Origin: Thalassospira xiamenensis M-5 = DSM 17429
GTDB lineage: Bacteria > Pseudomonadota > Alphaproteobacteria > Rhodospirillales > Thalassospiraceae
DNA: 64,000 nt
Direction of reading: 5' to 3'
NCBI RefSeq assembly: GCF_000300235.2
Contig: NZ_CP004388.1
Span: 2,027,501 to 2,091,500, forward strand
The stretch's first letter is position 1, and each line of letters starts with the position of its first letter. The notes under the pieces were generated by a model, which saw only the letters and a program-made list of their open reading frames with translations, was not told the DNA's origin and made no database searches. Shown piece after piece: positions 37,619 to 46,748 of this stretch. The translations under genes were made by a program, and so were the position numbers.

Positions 37619-38514
37619 GCATGCACCTTTTGATATTTACTAGCCATCAGGATTGCCCCATGCAGGGCATCGTTTTGTGCCGGAACCAGATCGGACCGGA
37701 TATCGTCAGGCATGCGTTTGGCCATCTGCTCGGCAAGGCCGCCCATCAAACTCAGCCGTTTCGCGCCGAATTCCTGAAGCTTGTGCAGAATATTGCGATT
37801 TGCGGTTACAGCAACATCAATGATGGCGGCAGCAGTCGAGTCACCATGGCTGTCGGCATCGAATACCATTGGGCAGAATGCGCCATAATCAGCTGGTCGG
37901 GCTTTCTCGGCAAAAGCGACGATTTCTTCTGGATTGTCGTTAAAATGTTTCATGACGGCGCGAGTCAGTTCGGATGACACCGCCAAACCTTCGTGGGCAA
38001 GCAGGGCGGTTTCAATCGCCGTCCGGCCAATACGGGCGCCGCTTCCGATATCAGAAATCTCGAAGCCCCAACCAGCAAGTGCCAATTCACGACCCTCGAC
38101 AATCGCCTGTCCGCAGGTACCGGTTCCAACAATCAATATGGCCCCGTCAGCACCATCATGTGCGCCAAGGCATGCAGTGTAGGCATCGGTCGCAAAACAG
38201 GCACTGGCGAACGGATGTTTATAGGATTCGGCAAGTTTGCGTTCGCGCTCCAACGGCAAACCGGCCAGTCCAAGTCCTGCGTGCAAATCCGAAATGCGGC
38301 TTTCGGAAAGGCCTGCTTCCTTGAGTGCCATGGTCGCAGCGGCAATGATTTCACCAAAGACGTGGTTTATGCCAAGGCGGGTATTTGCCCCGCCGCGCAT
38401 GGCTTCACCGAGGGTTTCACCCGCGCTATTGACAATGCGCGCCCGGCAGCGCGTACCGCCACCATCAATGCCAAGGTAGAGCTTTTCTTTTTGTGCGTTT
38501 TGCATTCCGACCAT
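37615..38514 (-). CDS. BadF/BcrA-type amino-sugar kinase (GlcNAc and/or MurNAc)
   Basis: 299-residue ASKHA-fold kinase. LGIDGGGTRCRARIVNS is the phosphate-1 loop, VGTGTCGQAI the second, GWGFEISDIGSGARIGR the GlcNAc kinase-like loop and LMGGLAEQM near the end. BadF-type kinases include GlcNAc kinases and the Clostridium acetobutylicum MurNAc/GlcNAc kinase MurK. Because murQ is divergent next door and needs MurNAc-6-P, dual specificity is attractive but unproven. ATG 38505, three codons in, is an alternative start. First gene of the minus-strand operon. Confidence 0.8.
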   Translation of the reverse strand: MVGMQNAQKEKLYLGIDGGGTRCRARIVNSAGETLGEAMRGGANTRLGINHVFGEIIAAATMALKEAGLSESRISDLHAGLGLAGLPLERERKLAESYKHPFASACFATDAYTACLGAHDGADGAILIVGTGTCGQAIVEGRELALAGWGFEISDIGSGARIGRTAIETALLAHEGLAVSSELTRAVMKHFNDNPEEIVAFAEKARPADYGAFCPMVFDADSHGDSTAAAIIDVAVTANRNILHKLQEFGAKRLSLMGGLAEQMAKRMPDDIRSDLVPAQNDALHGAILMASKYQKVHA

Positions 38515-38540
38515 CCCTAACTGAAGGGATCATAGCAGAG

Positions 38541-38563
38541 TGGTATCTTGAAAAGCAATACCA
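38541..38563. promoter_or_regulatory. Candidate GntR operator (inverted TGGTAT/ATACCA)
   Basis: TGGTAT (38541-38546) and ATACCA (38558-38563) form an inverted repeat with an 11-bp spacer. It lies 27 bp upstream of the kinase gene in the divergent region. TGGT/ACCA ends match the half-sites known for NagR/DasR-type regulators. Confidence 0.5.
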
Positions 38564-38729
38564 ATATAAATCCACTAATGCTGTTCTCGGTCCCATTTTG
38601 GCATCATGTAGATAAGGATGGCGCTGCCGGTGATAAATTGAAATCACCTATTATCTATTTGAAAAAAAGTGAAATATGAGGTGAATCTGAGTAAATTTCG
38701 GGGTGCGTTCAGGAAGTGCCTTGCCTTGC

Positions 38730-38746
38730 TGGTATCATAATGGTAT
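38730..38746. promoter_or_regulatory. Candidate GntR operator (direct TGGTAT repeat) before murQ
   Basis: TGGTAT at 38730-38735 and again at 38741-38746, spaced one helical turn (11 bp), lie 26 bp upstream of murQ. It shares its half-site with the element near the kinase gene. Confidence 0.45.
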
Positions 38747-38771
38747 TTAACTGATGGAGGGAGATTGGAAA

Positions 38772-39659
38772 ATGGCATCACGCACTGAAGAATTTGATAT
38801 GCGCTTTGCCGGGTTGGATCAGTGGTCCGACGCAGATTTCCTTATGGCTTTGTGGGAAGGCCAGATGCGCGCAGTCGCATCGCTGGGGCCGGTCCTGACG
38901 GATATGGCAACAGCCGCAAACGGGATAGCACGTCGCCTGGGCGGCGGGGGTCGTCTCGTTTATGTTGGTGCTGGAACTTCCGGCACGGTGGCCTGGCAGG
39001 ATGCCAAGGAACTTGGCGGAACGTTTGGCTGGCCCGAAGACATGACCATTGTCATGTTGGCAGGCGGCTTGCTAAGCGAGCCGGGTGTATTCAATTCCGC
39101 TGAAGACGATACCAAAGCCGCAGAAGACGAAATTACCCGACATCGCATAGGTGAAGGTGACGCGGTCATTGCCGTCGCGGCCAGTGGCTCTACGCCTTAT
39201 ACATTGCGCGTCGTTAAACTGGCACGTAAGCGCGGTGCTTACACCGTTGGTCTTTGCAATAACCCTGATGGCAAACTTTTGACGACGGCAGAGTGCGGTA
39301 TTTTTCTTGATAGCGCGCCCGAAGTTATCGCTGGCTCAACCCGGATGGGGGCAGGGACCGCGCAGAAGGCTGCCATAAATATCCTTTCATCGCTTGTCAT
39401 GAGCAAGCTGGGGCGACTTTTTGATAATCTGATGATCGGCATGCGTGCCGAAAACATCAAGTTGCATGATCGCGCCATCCGCATTACAGGGCATATTGCT
39501 GGTTGCGATGCGCGGAATGCCGAAAGCGCCCTTGAAAAAGCACAGTTTGATATCCGCATCGCGGTCCTGATTGCCAAAGGGCACGAGACCGCGAAAGCCA
39601 AAGAAATTCTTGCGATGTTTAACGGAAATCTCCGGGCAGCGCTTGAGTATAAGGACTGA
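38772..39659 (+). CDS. murQ: N-acetylmuramic acid 6-phosphate etherase
   Basis: SIS-domain lyase that splits MurNAc-6-P into GlcNAc-6-P and D-lactate. VYVGAGTSGTVAWQDAKEL (phosphate loop), AVAASGSTPYTLRVV, the signature EVIAGSTRMGAGTAQK and NLMIGMRAENIKLHDRAIRI are typical. 295 residues. GGAGGGAG supports ATG 38772 over the ATG six codons upstream, which lies in the ribosome-binding site. It heads a plus-strand operon with the sugar ABC importer and links wall turnover to nagA on the other strand. Confidence 0.94.
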   Translation: MASRTEEFDMRFAGLDQWSDADFLMALWEGQMRAVASLGPVLTDMATAANGIARRLGGGGRLVYVGAGTSGTVAWQDAKELGGTFGWPEDMTIVMLAGGLLSEPGVFNSAEDDTKAAEDEITRHRIGEGDAVIAVAASGSTPYTLRVVKLARKRGAYTVGLCNNPDGKLLTTAECGIFLDSAPEVIAGSTRMGAGTAQKAAINILSSLVMSKLGRLFDNLMIGMRAENIKLHDRAIRITGHIAGCDARNAESALEKAQFDIRIAVLIAKGHETAKAKEILAMFNGNLRAALEYKD

Positions 39660-39706
39660 CATCTGCAGGGATAGCAGTCCGCCGACATTGATCAGAGGAG
39701 GCATAA

Positions 39707-40969
39707 ATGTCGAATAAAGTGTTTGCAAAAGGCCTGGCAGCGGCCCTGGCGGCAAGTGTCGCCCTGGTTCCGTTGATGGCATCTGCCGGCGAACTCGTGA
39801 TCGAGAGCTGGCGTAACGACGATATCGATATCTGGAATGATCAGATTATTCCGGCCTTTAACAAGGAATATCCTGAAATCAAGGTGACTTTCTCGCCGAC
39901 CCCGCCGACAGATTATAACGCGCTGATCAATGCGAAATTCGCAGGCGGTACTGCTGGTGATCTGATTACCTGCCGTCCGTTCGATGCGTCGCTTGAGCTT
40001 TACAAGCAGGGAAATCTTGCACCGCTTGATGACATCAAGGGGATGGACAATTTCTCGGACGTTGCGAAATCCGCATGGCAGACCGATGATGGTTCCGCCA
40101 CCTTCTGTCTGCCAATGGCATCGGTTATTCATGGCTTTATCTATAACAAGGAAGCCTTCGAGGCGGCCGGTGTAGAAGTGCCGAAAACCCGCGAAGAGTT
40201 CTATGCCGCCCTTGATAAAATCAAGGAAGAAGGCAGCTATATCCCGATGGCAATGGGGACTGCTGATCAGTGGGAAGCAGCCACCATGGGCTTCCAGAAC
40301 ATTGGTCCGAATTACTGGAAAGGCGAAGAGGGCCGTAAAGCCCTGATCGATGGTAACCAGAAATTCACCGACAAGCCGTATATTGATACCTTTACTGAAC
40401 TGGCGAGCTGGTCGAACTATCTGCCGGACGGTTATGAAGCCATTTCCTATCCGGATGCGCAGAACCTGTTCTCGCTTGGTCGCGCGGCAGTTTATCCGGC
40501 CGGTTCGTGGGATATTTCCCTGTTTAACAGCCAAGCCGAATTTGAATTCGGTGCCTTCCCACCGCCCCCGGCTGCGGGTTCGGATACCTGCTATATCAGT
40601 GACCATACCGATATCGCGCTGGGTCTGAATGCCAAATCGCCGAATGCCGCCGAAGCAAAGATCTTTCTCGAATGGATGACCGGTTCGGAATTTGCGTCGC
40701 TTTATTCGAACGCGCTGCCGGGCTTCTTCTCGTTGTCGAACCACAAGGTTGAAATCAGCGATCCGGTTGCCAACGAGTTCGTCAGCTGGCGTCAGAAATG
40801 CGAGTCAACCATTCGTAACTCGTATCAGATTCTGTCACGCGGCACGCCGAACCTTGAAAACGAACTGTGGAACATTTCCGCACAGGTTATCAACGGCACC
40901 GTTACCCCGGAAGAGGCTGGCCAAGCTACCGAAGCCGGACTTGCGAAGTGGTATGCGCCGCATCAGTAA
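39707..40969 (+). CDS. Sugar ABC transporter substrate-binding protein
   Basis: 420 residues. Signal peptide about 1-26 (AALAASVALVPLMASA), then a family 1 (CUT1) solute-binding fold: LVIESWRNDDIDIWNDQIIPAFNKEYPEIKVTF and many aromatic residues for sugar stacking. The position between murQ and two CUT1 permeases suggests GlcNAc, MurNAc, chitobiose or a disaccharide muropeptide product as ligand. Starts 47 nt after murQ. Confidence 0.88.
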   Translation: MSNKVFAKGLAAALAASVALVPLMASAGELVIESWRNDDIDIWNDQIIPAFNKEYPEIKVTFSPTPPTDYNALINAKFAGGTAGDLITCRPFDASLELYKQGNLAPLDDIKGMDNFSDVAKSAWQTDDGSATFCLPMASVIHGFIYNKEAFEAAGVEVPKTREEFYAALDKIKEEGSYIPMAMGTADQWEAATMGFQNIGPNYWKGEEGRKALIDGNQKFTDKPYIDTFTELASWSNYLPDGYEAISYPDAQNLFSLGRAAVYPAGSWDISLFNSQAEFEFGAFPPPPAAGSDTCYISDHTDIALGLNAKSPNAAEAKIFLEWMTGSEFASLYSNALPGFFSLSNHKVEISDPVANEFVSWRQKCESTIRNSYQILSRGTPNLENELWNISAQVINGTVTPEEAGQATEAGLAKWYAPHQ

Positions 40970-40981
40970 GGCCTGAATACA

Positions 40982-41011
40982 GATGGCAGGTGACTTCTTG
41001 CGCCTGCCATC
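40982..41011 (+). other. Strong hairpin after the sugar-binding protein gene
   Basis: GATGGCAGG / CCTGCCATC perfect 9-bp stem with a 12-nt loop and no T tract. Probably protects the 3' end of the binding-protein mRNA or dampens expression of the permeases. Confidence 0.6.
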
Positions 41012-41055
41012 GTTGTATCCGCAGTAATATGTTGCAGTTCCGCAGATCACGCTGA

Positions 41056-41084
41056 TTGACAAATCCGGCGGACAGGACTGCAAT
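41056..41084 (+). promoter_or_regulatory. Possible internal promoter for permease genes
   Basis: Exact -35 TTGACA (41056-41061), 17-bp spacer, weak -10 TGCAAT (41079-41084), about 75 bp before the first permease. Confidence 0.3.
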
Positions 41085-41158
41085 CAGGCCCCTAGATGAA
41101 CGCTTTCGACCGGGGGCGCGTTCCCCGTACGCTTAATCTCAGAAAGACAGGATAAGGT

Positions 41159-42097
41159 ATGGCGCATTCCGGACCCATGACCGATTGGCGCAAGGCAAAA
41201 TTGCCTGTGTTTGCCTTTCTGGCACCTGCGACGATCATCTACACATTGTTTATGATCTATCCGCTGATCGATTCCATACGTCTCAGTTTTTATTCCACGC
41301 CAAGCGGCGGGGAGATGGCCTTTGTCGGTTTCGATAACTATCGAACCATTCTGGGTGATCCGGACTGGTCGGCGACCTTCTGGAACAGTTTCTGGAACAA
41401 CATGAAATTCTTTGCGGTTCACATGCTGGTGCAGAACCCGATCGGGATCGCGCTTGCGGGTATTTTGAGCCTGCCGCAACTAAGGTTCCGCAATACCTAT
41501 CGCACGATGATGATCATGCCAACCATGCTGTCGGTGGTGCTTGTCGGTTTCATCTGGCAACTGATCCTGAGCCCTGTCTGGGGTGTGGGCGTCGATATCC
41601 TTGATATTTTCGGCCTGAAATCACTGTTTGGTCCGTGGCTTGGCAAGGAAGGTTCGGCCCTGATCACGCTTTCCTTTATCTCGGTCTGGCAGTGGGTCGG
41701 CATCCCGCTGATGCTGATTTATGCGGCCCTTCTGGCTATCCCCGATGATCTGGTCGATGCGGCGATTGTCGATGGCGCGACCCATTTCGAGGTGTTTCTG
41801 CATATCAAGCTGCCGCTGGTTCTGCCGACGATTGCGATGGTGTCGATCCTGACATTTGTGGGTAACTTCAATGCGTTCGACCTGATTTATGCCGTAAAGG
41901 GTGCGTTGGCCGGTCCGAATTTCTCGACCGATATCATGGGCACACTGTTCTATCGCACATTCTTTGGCTACCAGTTGCAGCTTGGCGATCCGAGCCTGGG
42001 GGCGACGGTCGCGTCACTGATGTTCCTGATCATTCTTGCTGGTGTTCTGTTCTATCTGTTCGCCGTGCAGCGCCGTCTGGCGCGCTACCAGTTGTAA
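41159..42097 (+). CDS. Sugar ABC transporter permease (MalF-like)
   Basis: 312 residues with six membrane helices. The EAA-type loop is DDLVDAAIVDGATHFEVFLHIKLPLVLPTI, the coupling helix to the ATPase. Partner of the following permease and of the ATPase at 42989. Both the permease pair and the binding protein are of CUT1 type. Confidence 0.9.
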   Translation: MAHSGPMTDWRKAKLPVFAFLAPATIIYTLFMIYPLIDSIRLSFYSTPSGGEMAFVGFDNYRTILGDPDWSATFWNSFWNNMKFFAVHMLVQNPIGIALAGILSLPQLRFRNTYRTMMIMPTMLSVVLVGFIWQLILSPVWGVGVDILDIFGLKSLFGPWLGKEGSALITLSFISVWQWVGIPLMLIYAALLAIPDDLVDAAIVDGATHFEVFLHIKLPLVLPTIAMVSILTFVGNFNAFDLIYAVKGALAGPNFSTDIMGTLFYRTFFGYQLQLGDPSLGATVASLMFLIILAGVLFYLFAVQRRLARYQL

Positions 42098-42109
42098 GGA
42101 GGCGGCCAG

Positions 42110-42961
42110 ATGATGATGAATAAAAATATTCGCAGGGAAGACATGTCGCGTGCCGTGATTGTGCATGCGATCCTGCTGACCTACACGTTGGTGGCGCTGT
42201 ATCCGATCTTTCTCGTGATCATCAACGCATTCAAATCCCGCAAAGGTATTTTCAAAGACCCGATGGGGTTGCCGAATGCGGAAACCTTCAGTCTTGACGG
42301 TTTTACCAAAGTCCTGGCCAAGTCGAATTTCGAGCTGTTTTTCTTTAACAGCTTTACCGTAACCGTCGTGACCATCGTTATTGTTCTGCTGCTTGCATCG
42401 ATGGCCGCCTGGGCGCTTTCGGAATACAAGTTTCCGGGCAATACGTGGCTTGCGCTGTATCTGGCTGTTGGCATCATGGTTCCGATCCGTCTGGGATCGG
42501 TTTCCATCCTGAACCTGATTGTGGAGTTGGGATTGATCAATACGCTGACGGCCCTTGTGCTGGTTTATGTCGCGCAAGGATTGCCGTTGGCGATCTTTAT
42601 CCTGACGGAATTCATGCATCAGATACCCAAGGATTTGAAAGAAGCCGCCCGTTGCGATGGGGTCGGTGAATTCAAGATTTTCTTTGCAGTTATCCTGCCG
42701 CTGATCCGGCCGGCTGTGGCAACGGTCGCCGTGTTTACCATGATCCCGATCTGGAATGATCTTTGGTTCCCGCTGATCCTTGCCCCGGGGGATGGCAAGC
42801 AGACCATTACGCTTGGTATCCAGCAATTCATCGGTCAGTACGTGACCGACTGGAACGCGGTTCTGGCGTCGTTGAGCCTCGCGATCATTCCGATCCTGTT
42901 TCTTTATCTGATTTTCTCCCGACAACTCATTCGCGGCCTGACATCTGGCGCGGTGAAATGA
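42110..42961 (+). CDS. Sugar ABC transporter permease (MalG-like)
   Basis: 283 residues, six helices, EAA loop IPKDLKEAARCDGVGEFKIFFAVILPLIRPAV. Starts 12 nt after the preceding permease with GGAGG just upstream; a second ATG one codon later is possible. Completes the membrane part of the importer. Confidence 0.9.
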   Translation: MMMNKNIRREDMSRAVIVHAILLTYTLVALYPIFLVIINAFKSRKGIFKDPMGLPNAETFSLDGFTKVLAKSNFELFFFNSFTVTVVTIVIVLLLASMAAWALSEYKFPGNTWLALYLAVGIMVPIRLGSVSILNLIVELGLINTLTALVLVYVAQGLPLAIFILTEFMHQIPKDLKEAARCDGVGEFKIFFAVILPLIRPAVATVAVFTMIPIWNDLWFPLILAPGDGKQTITLGIQQFIGQYVTDWNAVLASLSLAIIPILFLYLIFSRQLIRGLTSGAVK

Positions 42962-42988
42962 GTATTGGTGTGACAGGAGCTTACCTAA

Positions 42989-44107
42989 ATGGCTGATTTG
43001 AAACTGGACCAGATCCGCAAAAGCTATGGCGCTGTTGACGTGCTGCATGGCATTGATCTGGATGTGAAGGACGGAGAGTTCGTCGTATTTGTTGGGCCGT
43101 CCGGCTGCGGCAAATCGACGTTACTGCGTATCATTGCCGGTCTGGAAGATATCACCGGTGGTGATCTAATGATCGACGGGGATATCGTCAATACCAAAAG
43201 CCCGCGCGACCGCGGGATTGCGATGGTATTCCAGTCCTATGCGCTTTATCCGCATATGACGGTCTATAAAAATATGGCGTTCGGCTTGAAGCTTGCCAAT
43301 CACGACAAAAGCGCGATTGACCAGCGGGTTCGAGAAGCCGCCCGCATTCTGCAACTGGACAAGCTGCTGGATCGTCGTCCTTCTGAATTGTCGGGCGGGC
43401 AACGTCAGCGTGTCGCAATTGGTCGCGCCATTGTGCGTCAGCCGAAAGTTTTCCTGTTTGATGAACCACTGTCGAACCTGGATGCGGCGTTGCGCGTTCA
43501 AACCCGTATCGAGATCGCCAAGCTGCATCAGGAACTAAAATCAACGATTGTCTACGTCACACATGATCAGGTCGAAGCGATGACGCTTGCCGACAAGATC
43601 ATTGTGATGAATGCTGGCAATGTCGAGCAGGTCGGATCACCGATGCAGCTTTATCATCACCCGCAAACCCGGTTTGTTGCCGGTTTCATCGGATCACCTG
43701 CGATGAATTTTACAACCGTGCATGTTGATGCGGTAGCGCAGGGTAAGGTAACCGTTACCGTGCCGGGAGGCGCCAAGGCTGTTCTGCCGTTTGACGTGCC
43801 CGCAGGTGATGTCGGCAAGGATGTCGAACTGGGAGTCCGTCCCGAGCATCTGTCACCGGGTGAGCAGGGGGATTTGTCGATTTCCGGCGAGGTCGATGTT
43901 GTCGAGAAGCTCGGCGACTCTACCTATCTGTACCTCAAGCTGGCGAATGGGGACCGCTTCACAGTTCGCGCGCCTGGCCACAGCCGTATTAAAATTGGCG
44001 AAACTCTCAGTGCCGCAGCCGAAGCCGGGGCTTCTCATCTGTTTGATGCCAACGGAAAGGCCTATGACAAGCTTCAATGCCCACCGGAATATAGTGCCGC
44101 CGAATAG
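42989..44107 (+). CDS. Sugar ABC transporter ATPase (UgpC/MsmX type)
   Basis: 372 residues. Walker [14 protein letters not shown]-loop [16 protein letters not shown], signature [21 protein letters not shown], Walker [18 protein letters not shown]-loop [14 protein letters not shown], then the OB-fold/TOBE domain (about 240-365) with GVRPEHLSP. Energises the two preceding permeases. A terminator follows 28 nt later, closing the murQ operon. Confidence 0.92.
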   Translation: MADLKLDQIRKSYGAVDVLHGIDLDVKDGEFVVFVGPSGCGKSTLLRIIAGLEDITGGDLMIDGDIVNTKSPRDRGIAMVFQSYALYPHMTVYKNMAFGLKLANHDKSAIDQRVREAARILQLDKLLDRRPSELSGGQRQRVAIGRAIVRQPKVFLFDEPLSNLDAALRVQTRIEIAKLHQELKSTIVYVTHDQVEAMTLADKIIVMNAGNVEQVGSPMQLYHHPQTRFVAGFIGSPAMNFTTVHVDAVAQGKVTVTVPGGAKAVLPFDVPAGDVGKDVELGVRPEHLSPGEQGDLSISGEVDVVEKLGDSTYLYLKLANGDRFTVRAPGHSRIKIGETLSAAAEAGASHLFDANGKAYDKLQCPPEYSAAE

Positions 44108-44135
44108 AGTTTAGCTTCCAGATATTTAGACATGA

Positions 44136-44166
44136 AGGGGTAGCCGGTTTGGCTGCCCCTTTTTTA
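44136..44166 (+). terminator. Intrinsic terminator of the murQ/ABC operon
   Basis: AGGGGTAGCC / GGCTGCCCCT with loop GGTTT and T6 directly after. The stem is perfect apart from one central mismatch. Confidence 0.85.
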
Positions 44167-44253
44167 TTTGCAAGCAGATGCGTTTGGGGCCCGAAATTCC
44201 GAAAAATTGTTGCAGAAGTTTAACTTGCAGAAAGTCCGGTTTCACGGCGAGAA

Positions 44254-44307
44254 TTGAAACGAATTGTTCAAAAGAACGCAAAATGATCGATTTTGCTTTC
44301 GTTTCAA
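44254..44307. repeat. Nested inverted repeat upstream of the polyamine-type operon
   Basis: Outer arms TTGAAACGAA (44254-44263) and TTCGTTTCAA (44298-44307) are perfect complements. Inner arms GCAAAAT (44278-44284) and ATTTTGC (44290-44296) enclose GATCG. It lies in the 44108-44413 gap, 107 nt from the binding-protein gene. TTTCGTTTC resembles half-sites of DeoR-family regulators. Could be an operator or an mRNA structure. Apart from the terminator before it, nothing else was recognised in the gap. Confidence 0.6.
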
Positions 44308-44413
44308 CAGAGTTTCTTGCGATACTGGTGCTGTCCCGGAACGTTAGCAATGCCCTAGAATGCATTGACGCCGGACAGGGGAAGTGCCGTCACGTCAACA
44401 GAGAGGTAAAATA

Positions 44414-45502
44414 ATGTCGAAAAAGCATGGCGCACTGCGCGGTTCTTTGCTGGGGCTTACTGCTCTTGCCGGAATGGCGATGCTTGGTGCAAACGCACAG
44501 GCTGAAGAGCTTCGTTTGCTGACCTGGGGTGGATATGCCCCGGATGACGTCGTCGAGATGTTTGAGAAAGAGACCGGAATCGACGTTGAAGTCACGCTTT
44601 CGAACAACGAAGACATGATTTCCAAACTGCGTGCTACCGGTGGTGGCGGTTTCGACCTTGCCCAGCCGTCCCAGGACCGCATTTCTGGTGCACAGCTCGA
44701 ATATGGCATTTACAAGCCGATTGATCTTTCCAAGATTGATGCTGCGAAGTTCATTCCGTCGATGCTGGAAGCAACCAAGAAAAATACCACGCTTGATGGC
44801 GAGGTTTATGGTGTCCCACATGTCTGGGGGACCAGCGGCCTGATCGTTGACACGACCAAAGCTGGTGACGTCAAAGATTATACCGATCTTTGCAATGCCG
44901 ATATTTCGGGCAAGGTTTCCTATCGCTTGAAACGGCCAACCCTGATCGGATTTGCCTTTGCAATGGGTATGGACCCGTTTGCGGCATATGGCGATGAAGC
45001 CAAGTATCAGGAAATTCTTGATGCGGTTGAGAAAAAGCTGGTTGAGTGCAAGCCAAACGTCAAAACCTATTGGGAAGGCGGCGATGCACTGCTTAACCTT
45101 GTGCGGTCGGGCGAAGTTGTTGCCGCAATGGCATGGGATACCGGTGGCTGGAAACTCAATAACGACAACGCCGACATTACTTTTGTTGCCCCGGCATCCG
45201 GTGCTTTAGGCTGGATCGACACGTTTGTCCTGCCGCGCAAATCCGAGAACGAAGATGCTGCTTACAAGTGGATCAATTTCGTCATGCAGCCGGAGATTGC
45301 TGCCAAAATTACCGCAAGTGCCGGTAACTTTACCGCATCCAAAGGTGCGGACGAGTTTGCGGATGACAAGCTGAAGGCGCAGTTCCAGGGAAGCTTCCCA
45401 GCCGAAGCCCTTGATAACATTAAATGGTATCCGACGGTTCCGGCTGGTCTGGAAACCCTTGAAGGCAAAACGCTTGATCGTGTGAAAGCAGCACAGTCGT
45501 AA
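44414..45502 (+). CDS. Polyamine-type ABC transporter substrate-binding protein (PotD-like)
   Basis: 362 residues. Signal peptide about 1-27 (GLTALAGMAMLGANAQA), then the PotD/PotF fold: LRLLTWGGYAPDDVVEMFEKETGIDVEV, VPHVWGTSGLIVDTT, VAAMAWDTGGWKLN, WIDTFVLPRKSENEDAAYKWINF. The ligand could be spermidine, putrescine or another cationic solute. AGAGG supports ATG 44414. A perfect 13-bp terminator hairpin follows, before the ATPase gene. Confidence 0.85.
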   Translation: MSKKHGALRGSLLGLTALAGMAMLGANAQAEELRLLTWGGYAPDDVVEMFEKETGIDVEVTLSNNEDMISKLRATGGGGFDLAQPSQDRISGAQLEYGIYKPIDLSKIDAAKFIPSMLEATKKNTTLDGEVYGVPHVWGTSGLIVDTTKAGDVKDYTDLCNADISGKVSYRLKRPTLIGFAFAMGMDPFAAYGDEAKYQEILDAVEKKLVECKPNVKTYWEGGDALLNLVRSGEVVAAMAWDTGGWKLNNDNADITFVAPASGALGWIDTFVLPRKSENEDAAYKWINFVMQPEIAAKITASAGNFTASKGADEFADDKLKAQFQGSFPAEALDNIKWYPTVPAGLETLEGKTLDRVKAAQS

Positions 45503-45537
45503 GCCAAGCTGTTCTGATCCTGTTTGGATCGGATGAT

Positions 45538-45577
45538 AATGTCCCCGGCATATGTTGCCGGGGACATTGCATTTTTT
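45538..45577 (+). terminator. Intrinsic terminator between potD-like and potA-like genes
   Basis: AATGTCCCCGGCA / TGCCGGGGACATT, a perfect 13-bp stem with loop TATGT, then GCATTTTTT. Likely makes the binding protein more abundant than the downstream transporter parts. Confidence 0.85.
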
Positions 45578-45635
45578 CATTTCTGCGATAGCCGGGTTCA
45601 AGCTGGCATCGGTAATTCATTTCAAGCAGGCTCCT

Positions 45636-46748
45636 ATGGCAGATCAATTCGACCTTGAATGTCGTGACGTGGTCAAAAAGTTTGACGCTTTTACCGCGGT
45701 AGATTCGATTTCACTTACGATTCCCAAAGGGTCCTTCTTTTCTATTCTGGGGCCAAGTGGTTGCGGTAAAACCACGCTGTTGCGCATGCTGGCCGGGTTT
45801 CAGGCACCGACATCGGGCGACATCCTTATCAAGGGATCATCGGTGCTGGGTGTCCCGCCAAACCGTCGACCGGTGAATATGGTATTTCAGCATCTGGCGC
45901 TGTTTCCGATGATGAATGTTTCGGAGAACGTGGCATACGGACTGAAACGCCGTGGTGCTGATCGGGCTACAATCGATAAAAAGGTCAGTGATACACTGGC
46001 ACGTGTCGGGTTGCCGGATTCCGGCCCCAAACAGATCAGTCAGCTTTCGGGAGGGCAGAAACAGCGTATCGCAATTGCACGATGCCTTGTGCTGGAACCA
46101 GCGGTGCTGCTGCTTGATGAGCCGCTCGGCGCTCTTGATCTCAAGTTGCGTGAGCATATGAAGGTGGAGCTCAAGCAATTGCAGCACGAGATCGGCACGA
46201 CCTTTGTTTACATCACGCACGACCAATCCGAAGCCTTGGTAATGTCCGATCAGGTGGCCGTCATGAATGCAGGCCGGTTTGAGCAGGTTGGGGCTCCGCA
46301 GGATCTTTATTACAACCCGCATACGGCTTTCGTTGCCGGATTTGTTGGCGAAAGCAATCGCTGGAAGGGGACTGTTGGCATGACGCATGACGATCATATC
46401 GTTATCAATCTACCAACCGGTGGGGTCGTTCTGGCATCTCGCAAGACTCATCCAACACTGGCTGAAGGGCAACTTGTTGATGTTTTTGTCCGTCCGGAAG
46501 CCATCGCGATTGACGGGCTGGGTAAGACTGACAATGCGATTGCCGCAAAAGTTGACAATGTTCTGTTTAATGGTGCCGCCAGCAGTGTTCAGGTTCGCGA
46601 TAAGGCAACCGGCCATGAAATGACGGTTGCGTTACCGCAAACGGGTGCTTTTGCCAATCTGAAATCCGGTGATCTGGTCAATTTGACCTGGGGGGCTGAA
46701 CAGACCCGATGCTTTGTCGCAGCACAAAATCAAGAGGCGACAGCATGA
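45636..46748 (+). CDS. Polyamine-type ABC transporter ATPase (PotA-like)
   Basis: 370 residues. Walker A GPSGCGKTTLLRMLAGF, Q-loop VFQHLALFPMMNVSEN, signature QLSGGQKQRIAIARCLVLEP, Walker B VLLLDEPLGALD, H-loop ITHDQSEALVMSDQ and a C-terminal TOBE domain (about 285-365). The start is ATG 45636 with AGGCTCCT before it; the 28-residue upstream extension lies in the terminator. It overlaps the next gene by 4 nt. Confidence 0.9.
   Translation: MADQFDLECRDVVKKFDAFTAVDSISLTIPKGSFFSILGPSGCGKTTLLRMLAGFQAPTSGDILIKGSSVLGVPPNRRPVNMVFQHLALFPMMNVSENVAYGLKRRGADRATIDKKVSDTLARVGLPDSGPKQISQLSGGQKQRIAIARCLVLEPAVLLLDEPLGALDLKLREHMKVELKQLQHEIGTTFVYITHDQSEALVMSDQVAVMNAGRFEQVGAPQDLYYNPHTAFVAGFVGESNRWKGTVGMTHDDHIVINLPTGGVVLASRKTHPTLAEGQLVDVFVRPEAIAIDGLGKTDNAIAAKVDNVLFNGAASSVQVRDKATGHEMTVALPQTGAFANLKSGDLVNLTWGAEQTRCFVAAQNQEATA

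Noticed and set aside
39692..40744. 350-codon open frame on the minus strand
   Set aside because: Antisense to the sugar-binding protein gene, which has a signal peptide and family features.
42014..43048. 344-codon open frame on the minus strand
   Set aside because: Antisense to permease genes with clear EAA loops; Gln/His/Arg-rich shadow frame.
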